This document shows, piece after piece, positions 19,912 to 30,245 of a stretch of 64,000 bases of DNA (position 1 is its first letter; each line of letters begins with the position of its first letter). The notes beneath the pieces are model-generated. The model ran no database searches and was not told the origin of the DNA. It saw only the letters and a list, made by a program, of their open reading frames with translations. Where the stretch lies: positions 312,501 through 376,500 of the forward strand of contig JAWQEG010000135.1 of assembly GCA_033782935.1 (NCBI GenBank), in the 5' to 3' direction. Origin of the DNA: Petrolisthes cinctipes. Its lineage: Eukaryota; Arthropoda; Malacostraca; Decapoda; Porcellanidae. The translations under genes and the position numbers were made by a program.

Positions 19912-20767
19912 AGTACGGTTGAACCGGGTGGACAGACACTTTAATTAAGGGAGAAGATCTCAACTTTTCATAAGTGGTGACGTCATTTAATAGATTTAAC
20001 ATCTTTTCTTCGTAGTTAACTTTATCAAGTATCACAACTGAGTTGCTCTTGTCAGCTTTAGTTATGAAAATGGAGTTGTTTTTTCTTAAATTCTCCAAGG
20101 CCAAACGAAACCGCCTAGGAATGGAATCATAGGAGTTAAAATGATCCAAAAAGCCATTGATTATAAAACCATTAAGGCACGGGAAATTATGCCTTCCATT
20201 AAATACAGACGCAACAAAATCTAGGGCAATATTTCTACCAGGTTTTAGAGCAAAAGAAAAACCCAGTTGCAACACTTGATTTTCAATTTCCGATAGCACA
20301 TAGGACGACAAATTCACCACTGAGCCCATAACACCACAGTTGTTCCACTCACTGGCACTGCACAATTCGCTGATGACTCTGTTGTGTCTAATCCTGGTCT
20401 TGTTCACTTCATGGTTACACTTGTTACTGGCTGTCTGAAGTACGGATTCCAACAAATCATCATGAAGGTGTCCTTTGAGAAGTCGTATGTTACGTCGAAG
20501 AAGCAAATACGACTCATCAACTTCTCGTTTTATGCAGGCAACACGCTCAAGTAGAGTAGCACGGGCAACATCAGGAAACGGTGTAGTCCTCCATCTAAAG
20601 AACGGCAAGAAAGACTTAGGGATGACTTGTTTATGGAGGAATTTCAGTTGAAGCTTCTTTTTCTTGACTGCCGTTAAACACTTCTTGTAACGTCGGAAGC
20701 AGGAGGTCAGGAACGGGAAAGTCAGCAGGAAGAAGGAGAAGAGGTGGTGTCTGATCGTGGGATCCAT
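19892..20767 (-). CDS. PLE ORF1, unit 8 (291 codons)
   Basis: Open from ATG 20767; protein identical to units 2 and 3. Confidence 0.8.
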   Translation of the reverse strand: MDPTIRHHLFSFFLLTFPFLTSCFRRYKKCLTAVKKKKLQLKFLHKQVIPKSFLPFFRWRTTPFPDVARATLLERVACIKREVDESYLLLRRNIRLLKGHLHDDLLESVLQTASNKCNHEVNKTRIRHNRVISELCSASEWNNCGVMGSVVNLSSYVLSEIENQVLQLGFSFALKPGRNIALDFVASVFNGRHNFPCLNGFIINGFLDHFNSYDSIPRRFRLALENLRKNNSIFITKADKSNSVVILDKVNYEEKMLNLLNDVTTYEKLRSSPLIKVSVHPVQPYCERTTQ

Positions 20768-21009
20768 AATGGAGTGGTAATTCACAATGACGTGAAGAGC
20801 AGCATGCTAAGAAAAACCCACTTTTTATAGACAAAAAGCATTTAATATGGATGTTTCGGAGGCAACTACCTCCCTCTTCAGCAGTACAGAGTTGAATGAA
20901 ACATGAAAGGAAAATAGGCAGCTGACATGAGGAGGGAGGGACAAGGTGTGTTCTGATGACAGACAACACCTCACCTCACCTCACCCAACCGACCTGACCT
21001 GGCCATTCC

Positions 21010-21561
21010 TCAGGGATCCGACCCCACATCTGGGAGGGATTTGACCACTAGTGCTCTCATTAATGGATCTAGTTTGAGCATACCTTCATTTAAGTTAAAG
21101 TTTTTATAGTGCTGTATACATACTGATTCTAAAATTCTACGTTTCTTGAAATTGTTGCACTTAATTATCATTTTACCAGAATTTCAATCAATACAGTGGT
21201 TGTTGTCATATACATGGAAAAAGTTAGCATTATTTGTGTTACAATTCGTCATATCTCGTTTATGTTCTTTCATTCTAACATCTAAAGATCTCCCAGTTTC
21301 ACCTATATAAACTAAGTCACAGTCTTTGCAAGGAATTTTGTATACTCCTGCTTGGGGCTGAACAGTGGCATTATTTCTTACAAGAGTAGTTTTGATACTA
21401 GAAGTATATTTGAAGGATATGTTTACATCAAGTTCTCTTCTAACTGACTGAATTTTTTCCAGACTTTTTACATAAGGAAGACATAAATAAGGTTTCTTTT
21501 CGGACTGACATTTAGGAACATAGAAGGTTTTCCTAGCCTTATAATAAGCTTTTCTGATAAA
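21010..21561 (-). pseudogene. GIY-YIG endonuclease region, unit 9
   Basis: Both family A stops, plus a private Ser-to-Arg in the linker before GIY-YIG (VSREL becomes VRREL). Confidence 0.85.
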
Positions 21562-21575
21562 CTAATCAGGATATT

Positions 21576-22478
21576 TCAAGTTACGGAATATAATCCAATT
21601 TTTTTTTCTACCACTAAATTTTTGGGGCTACTAATTCTTAATGCTCTGAGAAACAAGGTAGATATGACAGACATTTTGATAGAATCATTATGATAAGAGA
21701 AAAAATGAATGTACATATCACAATGAGTGTGTTTCCTATAGACAGTGAAAGTAGGGAAGTCATTAATATTAGTAACCAAAACATCAATTTCCCATTCCAT
21801 TTTGAAATTGATAGATGGAACCAAGTCATTTAATTTGCAAAAGAAATCTTCAAAATTATTAAGACTGTTGGGCCAAAAGGAGAAAATATCATCTACATAC
21901 CTATGCCATATTAGATTTGGGGGTGCAATGTTGGATAATAACTCAGTTTCAAAAAATTCCATATACAAATTACTATGGATGGGGGATAACGGCGACCCCA
22001 TAGCATTGCGAAAACGCTGAATGAAGAATTTATCATTAAAAGAAAAAGCATTTGATGAAACACAAATATTAATTAATTCAAGGAAGGAAGATATTGGCAT
22101 ACCCAAATCTAAATCATAGTCTGGCATTTTCCTACTTAGAAATTCTAATACATCGTTAAGTGGCACTTTAGTGAAGAGTGAATCTACATCAAAACTTACC
22201 ATTTTTCCATTAGTTAGGTTTAGAGACTTAATTTTATCATTAAAATGTGAGGAATTTTTAATGTGTGAACTTGAGATGCATCCCACTAATGGTGATAATT
22301 TATTGGCTAAGAATGTTGATAATTTGTAGCTAAATGATCCACAGTACGAAACAATGGGGCGAAGAGGAACACCATTCTTATGTGTTTTGGGTAGACAATA
22401 TGTGTGTGGAAGTTTAGGGTTGACTTGCATGAACCATTTGGCATCGATGTTGGGCACATTATTGAGTAGTTCTTTCAC
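21576..22478 (-). CDS. PLE reverse transcriptase ORF2, unit 9 (300 codons)
   Basis: The CATCAA at about 21782-21787 marks the 21-bp deletion point; comparing it with 24350-24376 in unit 10 shows the missing block. Other motifs as in unit 4. Confidence 0.85.
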   Translation of the reverse strand: MKELLNNVPNIDAKWFMQVNPKLPHTYCLPKTHKNGVPLRPIVSYCGSFSYKLSTFLANKLSPLVGCISSSHIKNSSHFNDKIKSLNLTNGKMVSFDVDSLFTKVPLNDVLEFLSRKMPDYDLDLGMPISSFLELINICVSSNAFSFNDKFFIQRFRNAMGSPLSPIHSNLYMEFFETELLSNIAPPNLIWHRYVDDIFSFWPNSLNNFEDFFCKLNDLVPSINFKMEWEIDVLVTNINDFPTFTVYRKHTHCDMYIHFFSYHNDSIKMSVISTLFLRALRISSPKNLVVEKKIGLYSVT

Positions 22479-23334
22479 AGTACGGTTGAACCGGGTGGAC
22501 AGACACTTTAATTAAGGGAGAAGATCTCAACTTTTCATAAGTGGTGACGTCATTTAATAGATTTAACATCTTTTCTTCGTAGTTAACTTTATCAAGTATC
22601 ACAACTGAGTTGCTCTTGTCAGCTTTAGTTATGAAAATGGAGTTGTTTTTTCTTAAATTCTCCAAGGCCAAACGAAACCGCCTAGGAATGGAATCATAGG
22701 AGTTAAAATGATCCAAAAAGCCATTGATTATAAAACCATTAAGGCACGGGAAATTATGCCTTCCATTAAATACAGACGCAACAAAATCTAGGGCAATATT
22801 TCTACCAGGTTTTAGAGCAAAAGAAAAACCCAGTTGCAACACTTGATTTTCAATTTCCGATAGCACATAGGACGACAAATTCACCACTGAGCCCATAACA
22901 CCACAGTTGTTCCACTCACTGGCACTGCACAATTCGCTGATGACTCTGTTGTGTCTAATCCTGGTCTTGTTCACTTCATGGTTACACTTGTTACTGGCTG
23001 TCTGAAGTACGGATTCCAACAAATCATCATGAAGGTGTCCTTTGAGAAGTCGTATGTTACGTCGAAGAAGCCAATACGACTCATCAACTTCTCGTTTTAT
23101 GCAGGCAACACGCTCAAGTAGAGTGGCACGGGCAACATCAGGAAACGGTGTAGTCCTCCATCTAAAGAACGGCAAGAAAGACTTAGGGATGACTTGTTTA
23201 TGGAGGAATTTCAGTTGAAGCTTCTTTTTCTTGACTGCCGTTAAACACTTCTTGTAACGTCGGAAGCAGGAGGTCAGGAACGGGAAAGTCAGCAGGAAGA
23301 AGGAGAAGAGGTGGTGTCTGATCGTGGGATCCAT
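22459..23334 (-). CDS. PLE ORF1, unit 9 (291 codons)
   Basis: Open from ATG 23334; same protein as units 4-6. Confidence 0.8.
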   Translation of the reverse strand: MDPTIRHHLFSFFLLTFPFLTSCFRRYKKCLTAVKKKKLQLKFLHKQVIPKSFLPFFRWRTTPFPDVARATLLERVACIKREVDESYWLLRRNIRLLKGHLHDDLLESVLQTASNKCNHEVNKTRIRHNRVISELCSASEWNNCGVMGSVVNLSSYVLSEIENQVLQLGFSFALKPGRNIALDFVASVFNGRHNFPCLNGFIINGFLDHFNSYDSIPRRFRLALENLRKNNSIFITKADKSNSVVILDKVNYEEKMLNLLNDVTTYEKLRSSPLIKVSVHPVQPYCERTTQ

Positions 23335-23576
23335 AATGGAGTGGTAATTCACAATGACGTGAAGAGCAGCATGCTAAGAAAAACCCACTTTTTATAGACA
23401 AAAAGCATTTAATATGGATGTTTCGGAGGCAACTACCTCCCTCTTCAGCAGTACAGAGTTGAATGAAACATGAAAGGAAAATAGGCAGCTGACATGAGGA
23501 GGGAGGGACAAGGTGTGTTCTGGTGACAGACAACACCTCACCTCACCTCACCCAACCGACCTGACCTGGCCATTCC

Positions 23577-24128
23577 TCAGGGATCCGACCCCACATCTGG
23601 GAGGGATTTGACCACTAGTGCTCTCATTAATGGATCTAGTTTGAGCATACCTTCATTTAAGTTAAAGTTTTTATAGTGCTGTATACATACTGATTTTAAT
23701 ATTCTACGTTTCTTGAAATTGTTGCACTTAATTATCATTTTACCAGAATTCCAATCAATACAGTGGTTGTTGTCATATACATGGACAAAGTTAGCATTAT
23801 TTGTGTTACAATTCGACATATCTCGTTTATGTTCTTTCATTCTAACATCTAAAGATCTCCCAGTTTCACCTATATAAACTAAGTCACAGTCTTTGCAAGG
23901 AATTTTGTATACTCCTGCTTGGGGCTGAACAGTGGCATTATTTCTTACAAGAGTAGATTAGATACTAGAAGTATATTTGAAGGATATGTTTACATCAAGT
24001 TCTCTGCTAACTGACTGAATTTCTTCCAGACTTTTTACATAAGGAAGACATAAATAGGGTTTCTTTTCGGACTGACATTTAGGAACATAGAAGGTTTTCC
24101 TAGCCTTATAATAAGCTTTTCTGATAAA
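23577..24128 (-). pseudogene. GIY-YIG endonuclease region, unit 10
   Basis: The last 87 codons (23577-23840) are open, with MSNCN for MTNCN and Lys at the catalytic Glu. The TAA at the Lys371 site is kept from the unit 2/8 lineage. Confidence 0.85.
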
Positions 24129-25067
24129 CTAATCAGGATATTTCAAGTTACGGAATATAATCCAATTTTTTTTTTCTACCTCTAAATTTTTGGGGCTACA
24201 AATTCTTAATGCTCTGAGAAACAAGGTAGATATGACAGACATTTTGATAGAATCATTATGATAAGAGAAAAAATGAATGTACATATCACAATGAGTGTGT
24301 TTCCTATAGACAGTGAAAGTAGGGAAGTCATTAATTTTAGTAACTAAAACATCAAGGAAGGGTAGGGACCCATCAATTTCCCATTCCATTTTGAAATTGA
24401 TAGATGGAACCAAGTCATTTAATTTGCAAAAGAAATCTTCAAAATTATTGAGACTGTTGGGCCAAAAGGAGAAAATGTCATCTACATACCTATGCCATAT
24501 TAGATTTGGGGGTGCAATGTTGGATAATAACTCAGTTTCAAAAAATTCCATATACAAATTACTAAGGATGGGGGATAACGGCGACCCCATAGCATTGCCA
24601 AAACGCTGAATGAAGAATTTATCATTAAAAGAAAAAGCATTGGATGAAACACAAAGATTAATTAATTCATGGAAGGAAGATATTGGCATACCCAAATCTC
24701 AATCATAGTCTGGCATTTTCCTAATTAGAAATTCTAATACATCGTTAAGTGGCACTTTAGTGAAGAGTGAATCTACATCAAAACTTACCATTTTTCCATT
24801 AGTCAGGTTTAGAGACTTAATTTTATCATTAAAATGTGAGGAATTTTTAATGTGTGAACTTGAGATGCATCCCACTAATGGTGATAATTTATTGGCTAAG
24901 AATGTTGATAATTTGTAGCTAAATGATCCACAGTACGAAACAATGGGGCGAAGAGGAACACCATTCTTATGTGTTTTGGGTAGACCATATATGTGTGGAA
25001 GTTTAGGGTTGACTTGCATGAACCATTTGGCATCGATGTTGGGCACATTATTGAGTAGTTCTTTCAC
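24129..25067 (-). pseudogene. PLE reverse transcriptase ORF2, unit 10, with an internal stop
   Basis: A Leu codon just after motif A (PDYDLDL) is TGA at 24699-24701, splitting the RT into pieces of 122 and 188 codons. The downstream piece has GSPLSP, YVDD and the complete LPFLDVLV motif. Confidence 0.88.
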
Positions 25068-25923
25068 AGTACGGTTGAACCGGGTGGACAGACACTTTAA
25101 TTAAGGGAGAAGATCTCAACTTTTCATAAGTGGTGACGTCATTTAATAGATTTAACATCTTTTCTTCGTAGTTAACTTTATCAAGTATCACAACTGAGTT
25201 GCTCTTGTCAGCTTTAGTTATGAAAATGGAGTTGTTTTTTCTTAAATTCTCCAAGGCCAAACGAAACCGCCTAGGAATGGAATCATAGGAGTTAAAATGA
25301 TCCAAAAAGCCATTGATTATAAAACCATTAAGGCACGGGAAATTATGCCTTCCATTAAATACAGACGCAACAAAATCTAGGGCAATATTTCTACCAGGTT
25401 TTAAAGCAAAAGAAAAACCCAGTTGCAACACTTGATTTTCAATTTCCGATAGCACATAGGACGACAAATTCACCACTGAGCCCATAACACCACAGTTGTT
25501 CCACTCACTGGCACTGCACAATTCGCTGATGACTCTGTTGTGTCTAATCCTGGTCTTGTTCACTTCATGGTTACACTTGTTACTGGCTGTCTGAAGTACG
25601 GATTCCAACAAATCATCATGAAGGTGTCCTTTGAGAAGTCGTATGTTACGTCGAAGAAGCCAATACGACTCATCAACTTCTCGTTTTATGCAGGCAACAC
25701 GCTCAAGTAGAGTGGCACGGGCAACATCAGGAAACGGTGTAGTCCTCCATCTAAAGAACGGCAAGAAAGACTTAGGGATGACTTGTTTATGGAGGAATTT
25801 CAGTTGAAGCTTCTTTTTCTTGACTGCCGTTAAACACTTCTCGTAACGTCGGAAGCAGGAGGTCAGGAACGGGAAAGTCAGCAGGAAGGAGGAGAAAAGG
25901 TGGTGTCTGATCGTGGGATCCAT
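25048..25923 (-). CDS. PLE ORF1, unit 10 (291 codons)
   Basis: Open from ATG 25923. The N-terminus reads HHLFSSFLL, and RRYEKC replaces RRYKKC of family A. Confidence 0.8.
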   Translation of the reverse strand: MDPTIRHHLFSSFLLTFPFLTSCFRRYEKCLTAVKKKKLQLKFLHKQVIPKSFLPFFRWRTTPFPDVARATLLERVACIKREVDESYWLLRRNIRLLKGHLHDDLLESVLQTASNKCNHEVNKTRIRHNRVISELCSASEWNNCGVMGSVVNLSSYVLSEIENQVLQLGFSFALKPGRNIALDFVASVFNGRHNFPCLNGFIINGFLDHFNSYDSIPRRFRLALENLRKNNSIFITKADKSNSVVILDKVNYEEKMLNLLNDVTTYEKLRSSPLIKVSVHPVQPYCERTTQ

Positions 25924-26165
25924 AATGGAGTGGTAATTCACAATGACGTGAAGAGCAGCATGCTAAGAAAAACCCACTTTTTATAGACAAAAAGGATTTA
26001 ATATGGACGTTTCGGAGGCAACTACATCCCTCTTTAGCAGTACAGAGTTGAATGAAACATGAAAGGAAAATAGGCAGCTGACAGGAGGAGGGAGGGACAA
26101 GGTGTGTTCTGATGACAGACAACACCTCACCTCACCTCACCCAACCGACCTGACCTGGCCATTCC

Positions 26166-26717
26166 TTAGGGATCCGACCCCACATCTGGGAGGGATTTGA
26201 CCACTAGTGCTCTCATTAATGGATCTAGTTTGAGCATACCTTCATTTAAGTTAAAGTTTTTATAGTGTTGTATACATACTGATTCTAATATTCTACGTTT
26301 CTTGAAATTGTTGCACTTAATTATCATTTTACCAGAATTCCAATCAATACAGTGGTTGTTATCATATACATGGACAAAGTTAGCATTATTTGTGTTACAA
26401 TTCGTCATATCTCGTTTATGTTCTTTCATTCTAACATCTAAAGATCTCCCAGTTTCACCTATATAAACTAAGTCACAGTCTTTGCAAGGAATTTTGTATA
26501 CTCCTGCTTGGGGCTGAACAGTGGCATTATATCTTACAAGAGTAGTTTTGATACTAGAAGTATATTTGAAGGATATGTTTACATCAAGTTCTCTGCTAAC
26601 TGACTGAATTTCTTCCAGACTTTTTACATAAGGAAGACATAAATAGGGTTTCTTTTCGGACTGACATTTAGGAACATAGAAGGTTTTCCTAGCCTTATAA
26701 TAAGCTTTTCTGATAAA
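26166..26717 (-). pseudogene. GIY-YIG endonuclease region, unit 11
   Basis: Past the TAG at the Trp314 site the domain is open to its end, with GVY, Cys-X2-Cys, VYIGETGR and RRILES all present. It is one of the better-preserved copies but is not joined to the RT. Confidence 0.82.
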
Positions 26718-27656
26718 CTAATCAGGATATTTCAAGTTACGGAATATAATCCAATTTTTTTTTTCTACCTCTAAATTTTTGGGGCTACAAATTCTTAATG
26801 CTCTGAGAAACAAGGTAGATATGACAGACATTTTGATAGAATCATTATGATAAGAGAAAAAATGAATGTACATATCACAATGAGTGTGTTTCCTATAGAC
26901 AGTGAAAGTAGGGAAGTCATTAATTTTAGTAACTAAAACATCAAGGAAGGGTAGGGACCCATCAATTTCCCATTCCATTTTGAAATTGATAGATGGAACC
27001 AAGTCATTTAATTTGCAAAAGAAATCTTCAAAATTATTGAGACTGTTGGGCCAAAAGGAGAAAATGTCATCTACATACCTATGCCATATTAGATTTGGGG
27101 GTGCAATGTTGGATAATAACTCAGTTTCAAAAAATTCCATATACAAATTACTAAGGATGGGGGATAACGGCGACCCCATAGCATTGCCAAAACGCTGAAT
27201 GAAGAATTTATCATTAAAAGAAAAAGCATTGGATGAAACACAAAGATTAATTAATTCAAGGAAGGAAGATATTGGCATACCCAAATCTAAATCATAGTCT
27301 GGCATTTTCCTAATTAGAAATTCTAATACATCGTTAAGTGGCACTTTAGTGAAGAGTGAATCTACATCAAAACTTACCATTTTTCCATTAGTTAGGTTTA
27401 GAGACTTAATTTTATTATTAAAATGTTAGGAATTTTTAATGTGTGAACTTGAGATGCATCCCACTAATGGTGATAATTTATTGGCTAAGAATGTTGATAA
27501 TTTGTAGCTAAATGATCCACAGTACGAAACAATGGGGCGAAGAGGAACACCATTCTTATGTGTTTTGGGTAGACCATATATGTGTGGAAGTTTAGGGTTG
27601 ACTTGCATGAACCATTTGGCATCGATGTTGGGCACATTATTGAGTAGTTCTTTCAC
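26718..27656 (-). pseudogene. PLE reverse transcriptase ORF2, unit 11, with an internal stop
   Basis: Ser77 (NSSHFN) is TAA at 27426-27428. The rest, from Met93 onward (26718-27380), is open and has all later RT motifs. Confidence 0.88.
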
Positions 27657-28512
27657 AGTACGGTTGAACCGGGTGGACAGACACTTTAATTAAGGGAGAA
27701 GATCTCAACTTTTCATAAGTGGTGACGTCATTTAATAGATTTAACATCTTTTCTTCGTAGTTAACTTTATCAAGTATCACAACTGAGTTGCTCTTGTCAG
27801 CTTTAGTTATGAAAATGGAGTTGTTTTTTCTTAAATTCTCCAAGGCCAAACGAAACCGCCTAGGAATGGAATCATAGGAGTTAAAATGATCCAAAAAGCC
27901 ATTGATTATAAAACCATTAAGGCACGGGAAATTATGCCTTCCATTAAATACAGACGCAACAAAATCTAGGGCAATATTTCTACCAGGTTTTAAAGCAAAA
28001 GAAAAACCCAGTTGCAACACTTGATTTTCAATTTCCGATAGCACATAGGACGACAAATTCACCACTGAGCCCATAACACCACAGTTGTTCCACTCACTGG
28101 CACTGCACAATTCGCTGATGACTCTGTTGTGTCTAATCCTGGTCTTGTTCACTTCATGGTTACACTTGTTACTGGCTGTCTGAAGTACGGATTCCAACAA
28201 ATCATCATGAAGGTGTCCTTTGAGAAGTCGTATGTTACGTCGAAGAAGCCAATACGACTCATCAACTTCTCGTTTTATGCAGGCAACACGCTCAAGTAGA
28301 GTGGCACGGGCAACATCAGGAAACGGTGTAGTCCTCCATCTAAAGAACGGCAAGAAAGACTTAGGGATGACTTGTTTATGGAGGAATTTCAGTTGAAGCT
28401 TCTTTTTCTTGACTGCCGTTAAACACTTCTCGTAACGTCGGAAGCAGGAGGTCAGGAACGGGAAAGTCAGCAGGAAGGAGGAGAAAAGGTGGTGTCTGAT
28501 CGTGGGATCCAT
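27637..28512 (-). CDS. PLE ORF1, unit 11 (291 codons)
   Basis: Open from ATG 28512; protein identical to unit 10. Confidence 0.8.
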   Translation of the reverse strand: MDPTIRHHLFSSFLLTFPFLTSCFRRYEKCLTAVKKKKLQLKFLHKQVIPKSFLPFFRWRTTPFPDVARATLLERVACIKREVDESYWLLRRNIRLLKGHLHDDLLESVLQTASNKCNHEVNKTRIRHNRVISELCSASEWNNCGVMGSVVNLSSYVLSEIENQVLQLGFSFALKPGRNIALDFVASVFNGRHNFPCLNGFIINGFLDHFNSYDSIPRRFRLALENLRKNNSIFITKADKSNSVVILDKVNYEEKMLNLLNDVTTYEKLRSSPLIKVSVHPVQPYCERTTQ

Positions 28513-28754
28513 AATGGAGTGGTAATTCACAATGACGTGAAGAGCAGCATGCTAAGAAAAACCCACTTTTTATAGACAAAAAGGATTTAATATGGACGTT
28601 TCGGAGGCAACTACATCCCTCTTCAGCAGTACAGAGTTGAATGAAACATGAAAGGAAAATAGGCAGCTGACAGGAGGAGGGAGGGACAAGGTGTGTTCTG
28701 ATGACAGACAACACCTCACCTCACCTCACCCAACCGACCTGACCTGGCCATTCC

Positions 28755-29306
28755 TTAGGGATCCGACCCCACATCTGGGAGGGATTTGACCACTAGTGCT
28801 CTCATTAATGGATCTAGTTTGAGCATACCTTCATTTAAGTTAAAGTTTTTATAGTGTTGTATACATACTGATTCTAATATTCTACGTTTCTTGAAATTGT
28901 TGCACTTAATTATCATTTTACCAGAATTCCAATCAATACAGTGGTTGTTGTCATATACATGGACAAAGTTAGCATTATTTGTGTTACAATTCGTCATATC
29001 TCGTTTATGTTCTTTCATTCTAACATCTAAAGATCTCCCAGTTTCACCTATATAAACTAAGTCACAGTCTTTGCAAGGAATTTTGTATACTCCTGCTTGG
29101 GGCTGAACAGTGGCATTATATCTTACAAGAGTAGTTTTGATACTAGAAGTATATTTGAAGGATATGTTTACATCAAGTTCTCTGCTAACTGACTGAATTT
29201 CTTCCAGACTTTTTACATAAGGAAGACATAAATAGGGTTTCTTTTCGGACTGACATTTAGGAACATAGAAGGTTTTCCTAGCCTTATAATAAGCTTTTCT
29301 GATAAA
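28755..29306 (-). pseudogene. GIY-YIG endonuclease region, unit 12
   Basis: Open for 183 codons after the TAG at 29307-29309, with all motifs and the Glu. By comparison with unit 23 it would follow the RT directly if the stop were absent. Confidence 0.83.
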
Positions 29307-30245
29307 CTAATCAGGATATTTCAAGTTACGGAATATAATCCAATTTTTTTTTTCTACCTCTAAATTTTTGGGGCTACAAATTCTTAATGCTCTGAGAAAC
29401 AAGGTAGATATGACAGACATTTTGATAGAATCATTATGATAAGAGAAAAAATGAATGTACATATCACAATGAGTGTGTTTCCTATAGACAGTGAAAGTAG
29501 GGAAGTCATTAATTTTAGTAACTAAAACATCAAGGAAGGGTAGGGACCCATCAATTTCCCATTCCATTTTGAAATTGATAGATGGAACCAAGTCATTTAA
29601 TTTGCAAAAGAAATCTTCAAAATTATTGAGACTGTTGGGCCAAAAGGAGAAAATGTCATCTACATACCTATGCCATATTAGATTTGGGGGTGCAATGTTG
29701 GATAATAACTCAGTTTCAAAAAATTCCATATACAAATTACTAAGGATGGGGGATAACGGCGACCCCATAGCATTGCCAAAACGCTGAATGAAGAATTTAT
29801 CATTAAAAGAAAAAGCATTGGATGAAACACAAAGATTAATTAATTCAAGGAAGGAAGATATTGGCATACCCAAATCTAAATTATAGTCTGGCATTTTCCT
29901 ACTTAGAAATTCTAATACATCGTTAAGTGGCACTTTAGTGAAGAGTGAATCTACATCAAAACTTACCATTTTTCCATTAGTTAGGTTTAGAGACTTAATT
30001 TTATCATTAAAATGTGAGGAATTTTTAATGTGTGAACTTGATATGCATCCCACTAATGGTGATAATTTATTGGCTAAGAATGTTGATAATTTGTAGCTAA
30101 ATGATCCACAGTACGAAACAATGGGGCGAAGAGGAACACCATTCTTATGTGTTTTGGGTAGACCATATATGTGTGGAAGTTTAGGGTTGACTTGCATGAA
30201 CCATTTGGCATCGATGCTGGGCACATTATTGAGAAGTTCTTTCAC
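29307..30245 (-). CDS. PLE reverse transcriptase ORF2 (312 codons), representative copy
   Basis: RT motifs in order: LPKTHK (29-34), LRPIVS (39-44), FDVDSLFTKVP with the first catalytic-type Asp at 97 (96-106), FGNAMGSPLSPILSNLY (156-172), RYVDD with the Asp pair at 196-197, and LPFLDVLV (235-242). This order and the THKNGVPLRP signature identify a Penelope-like RT rather than an LTR, LINE or group II intron RT. The first codon is GTG; there is no ATG before Met17, so translation would have to come from ORF1 by a frameshift. The frame closes at TAG (YPD then stop), a Trp in units 22 and 23. Confidence 0.92.
   Translation of the reverse strand: MKELLNNVPSIDAKWFMQVNPKLPHIYGLPKTHKNGVPLRPIVSYCGSFSYKLSTFLANKLSPLVGCISSSHIKNSSHFNDKIKSLNLTNGKMVSFDVDSLFTKVPLNDVLEFLSRKMPDYNLDLGMPISSFLELINLCVSSNAFSFNDKFFIQRFGNAMGSPLSPILSNLYMEFFETELLSNIAPPNLIWHRYVDDIFSFWPNSLNNFEDFFCKLNDLVPSINFKMEWEIDGSLPFLDVLVTKINDFPTFTVYRKHTHCDMYIHFFSYHNDSIKMSVISTLFLRALRICSPKNLEVEKKNWIIFRNLKYPD

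Larger units (their letters stand above)
18442..21009 (-). mobile_element. PLE unit 8 (copy of the unit 2 variant, 2568 bp)
   Basis: All diagnostic features of unit 2 recur: T10, YCSPKNLEVEKK, the TAA before GIY, the Glu-to-Lys change and SYLLLRR. The offset of 15,403 bp equals six units. Spacer 20768-21009. Confidence 0.95.
21010..23576 (-). mobile_element. PLE unit 9 (last complete family A unit, 2567 bp)
   Basis: It is the last unit with the 21-bp deletion. Private changes include TCTCTTCTAAC near 21437 and GTTCTGGTGAC in its spacer (23335-23576). Confidence 0.95.
23577..26165 (-). mobile_element. PLE unit 10 (A/B chimera, 2589 bp)
   Basis: The endonuclease end matches units 2 and 8 (GATTAGATAC at 23955-23964, RRILKS). 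From about 24021 upward the unit is family B (TTCTTCCAGA, AAATAGGG, the 21-bp block present, Gly28, Gly157, LIRKM). The switch lies between about 23965 and 24022. Spacer 25924-26165 is family B type. Confidence 0.95.
26166..28754 (-). mobile_element. PLE unit 11 (family B, 2589 bp)
   Basis: Family B is recognised by AAAAAGGATTTAATATGGACG and CAGCTGACAGGAGG in the spacer and AGTAACTAAAACATC in the RT. Spacer 28513-28754. Confidence 0.95.

Noticed and set aside
24313..24609. Plus-strand ORF of 91-98 codons starting MKVGKSLIL, present in every unit
   Set aside because: It lies antisense to the best-conserved RT motifs, including YVDD, and matches no family I know. Its conservation follows from the RT on the other strand.
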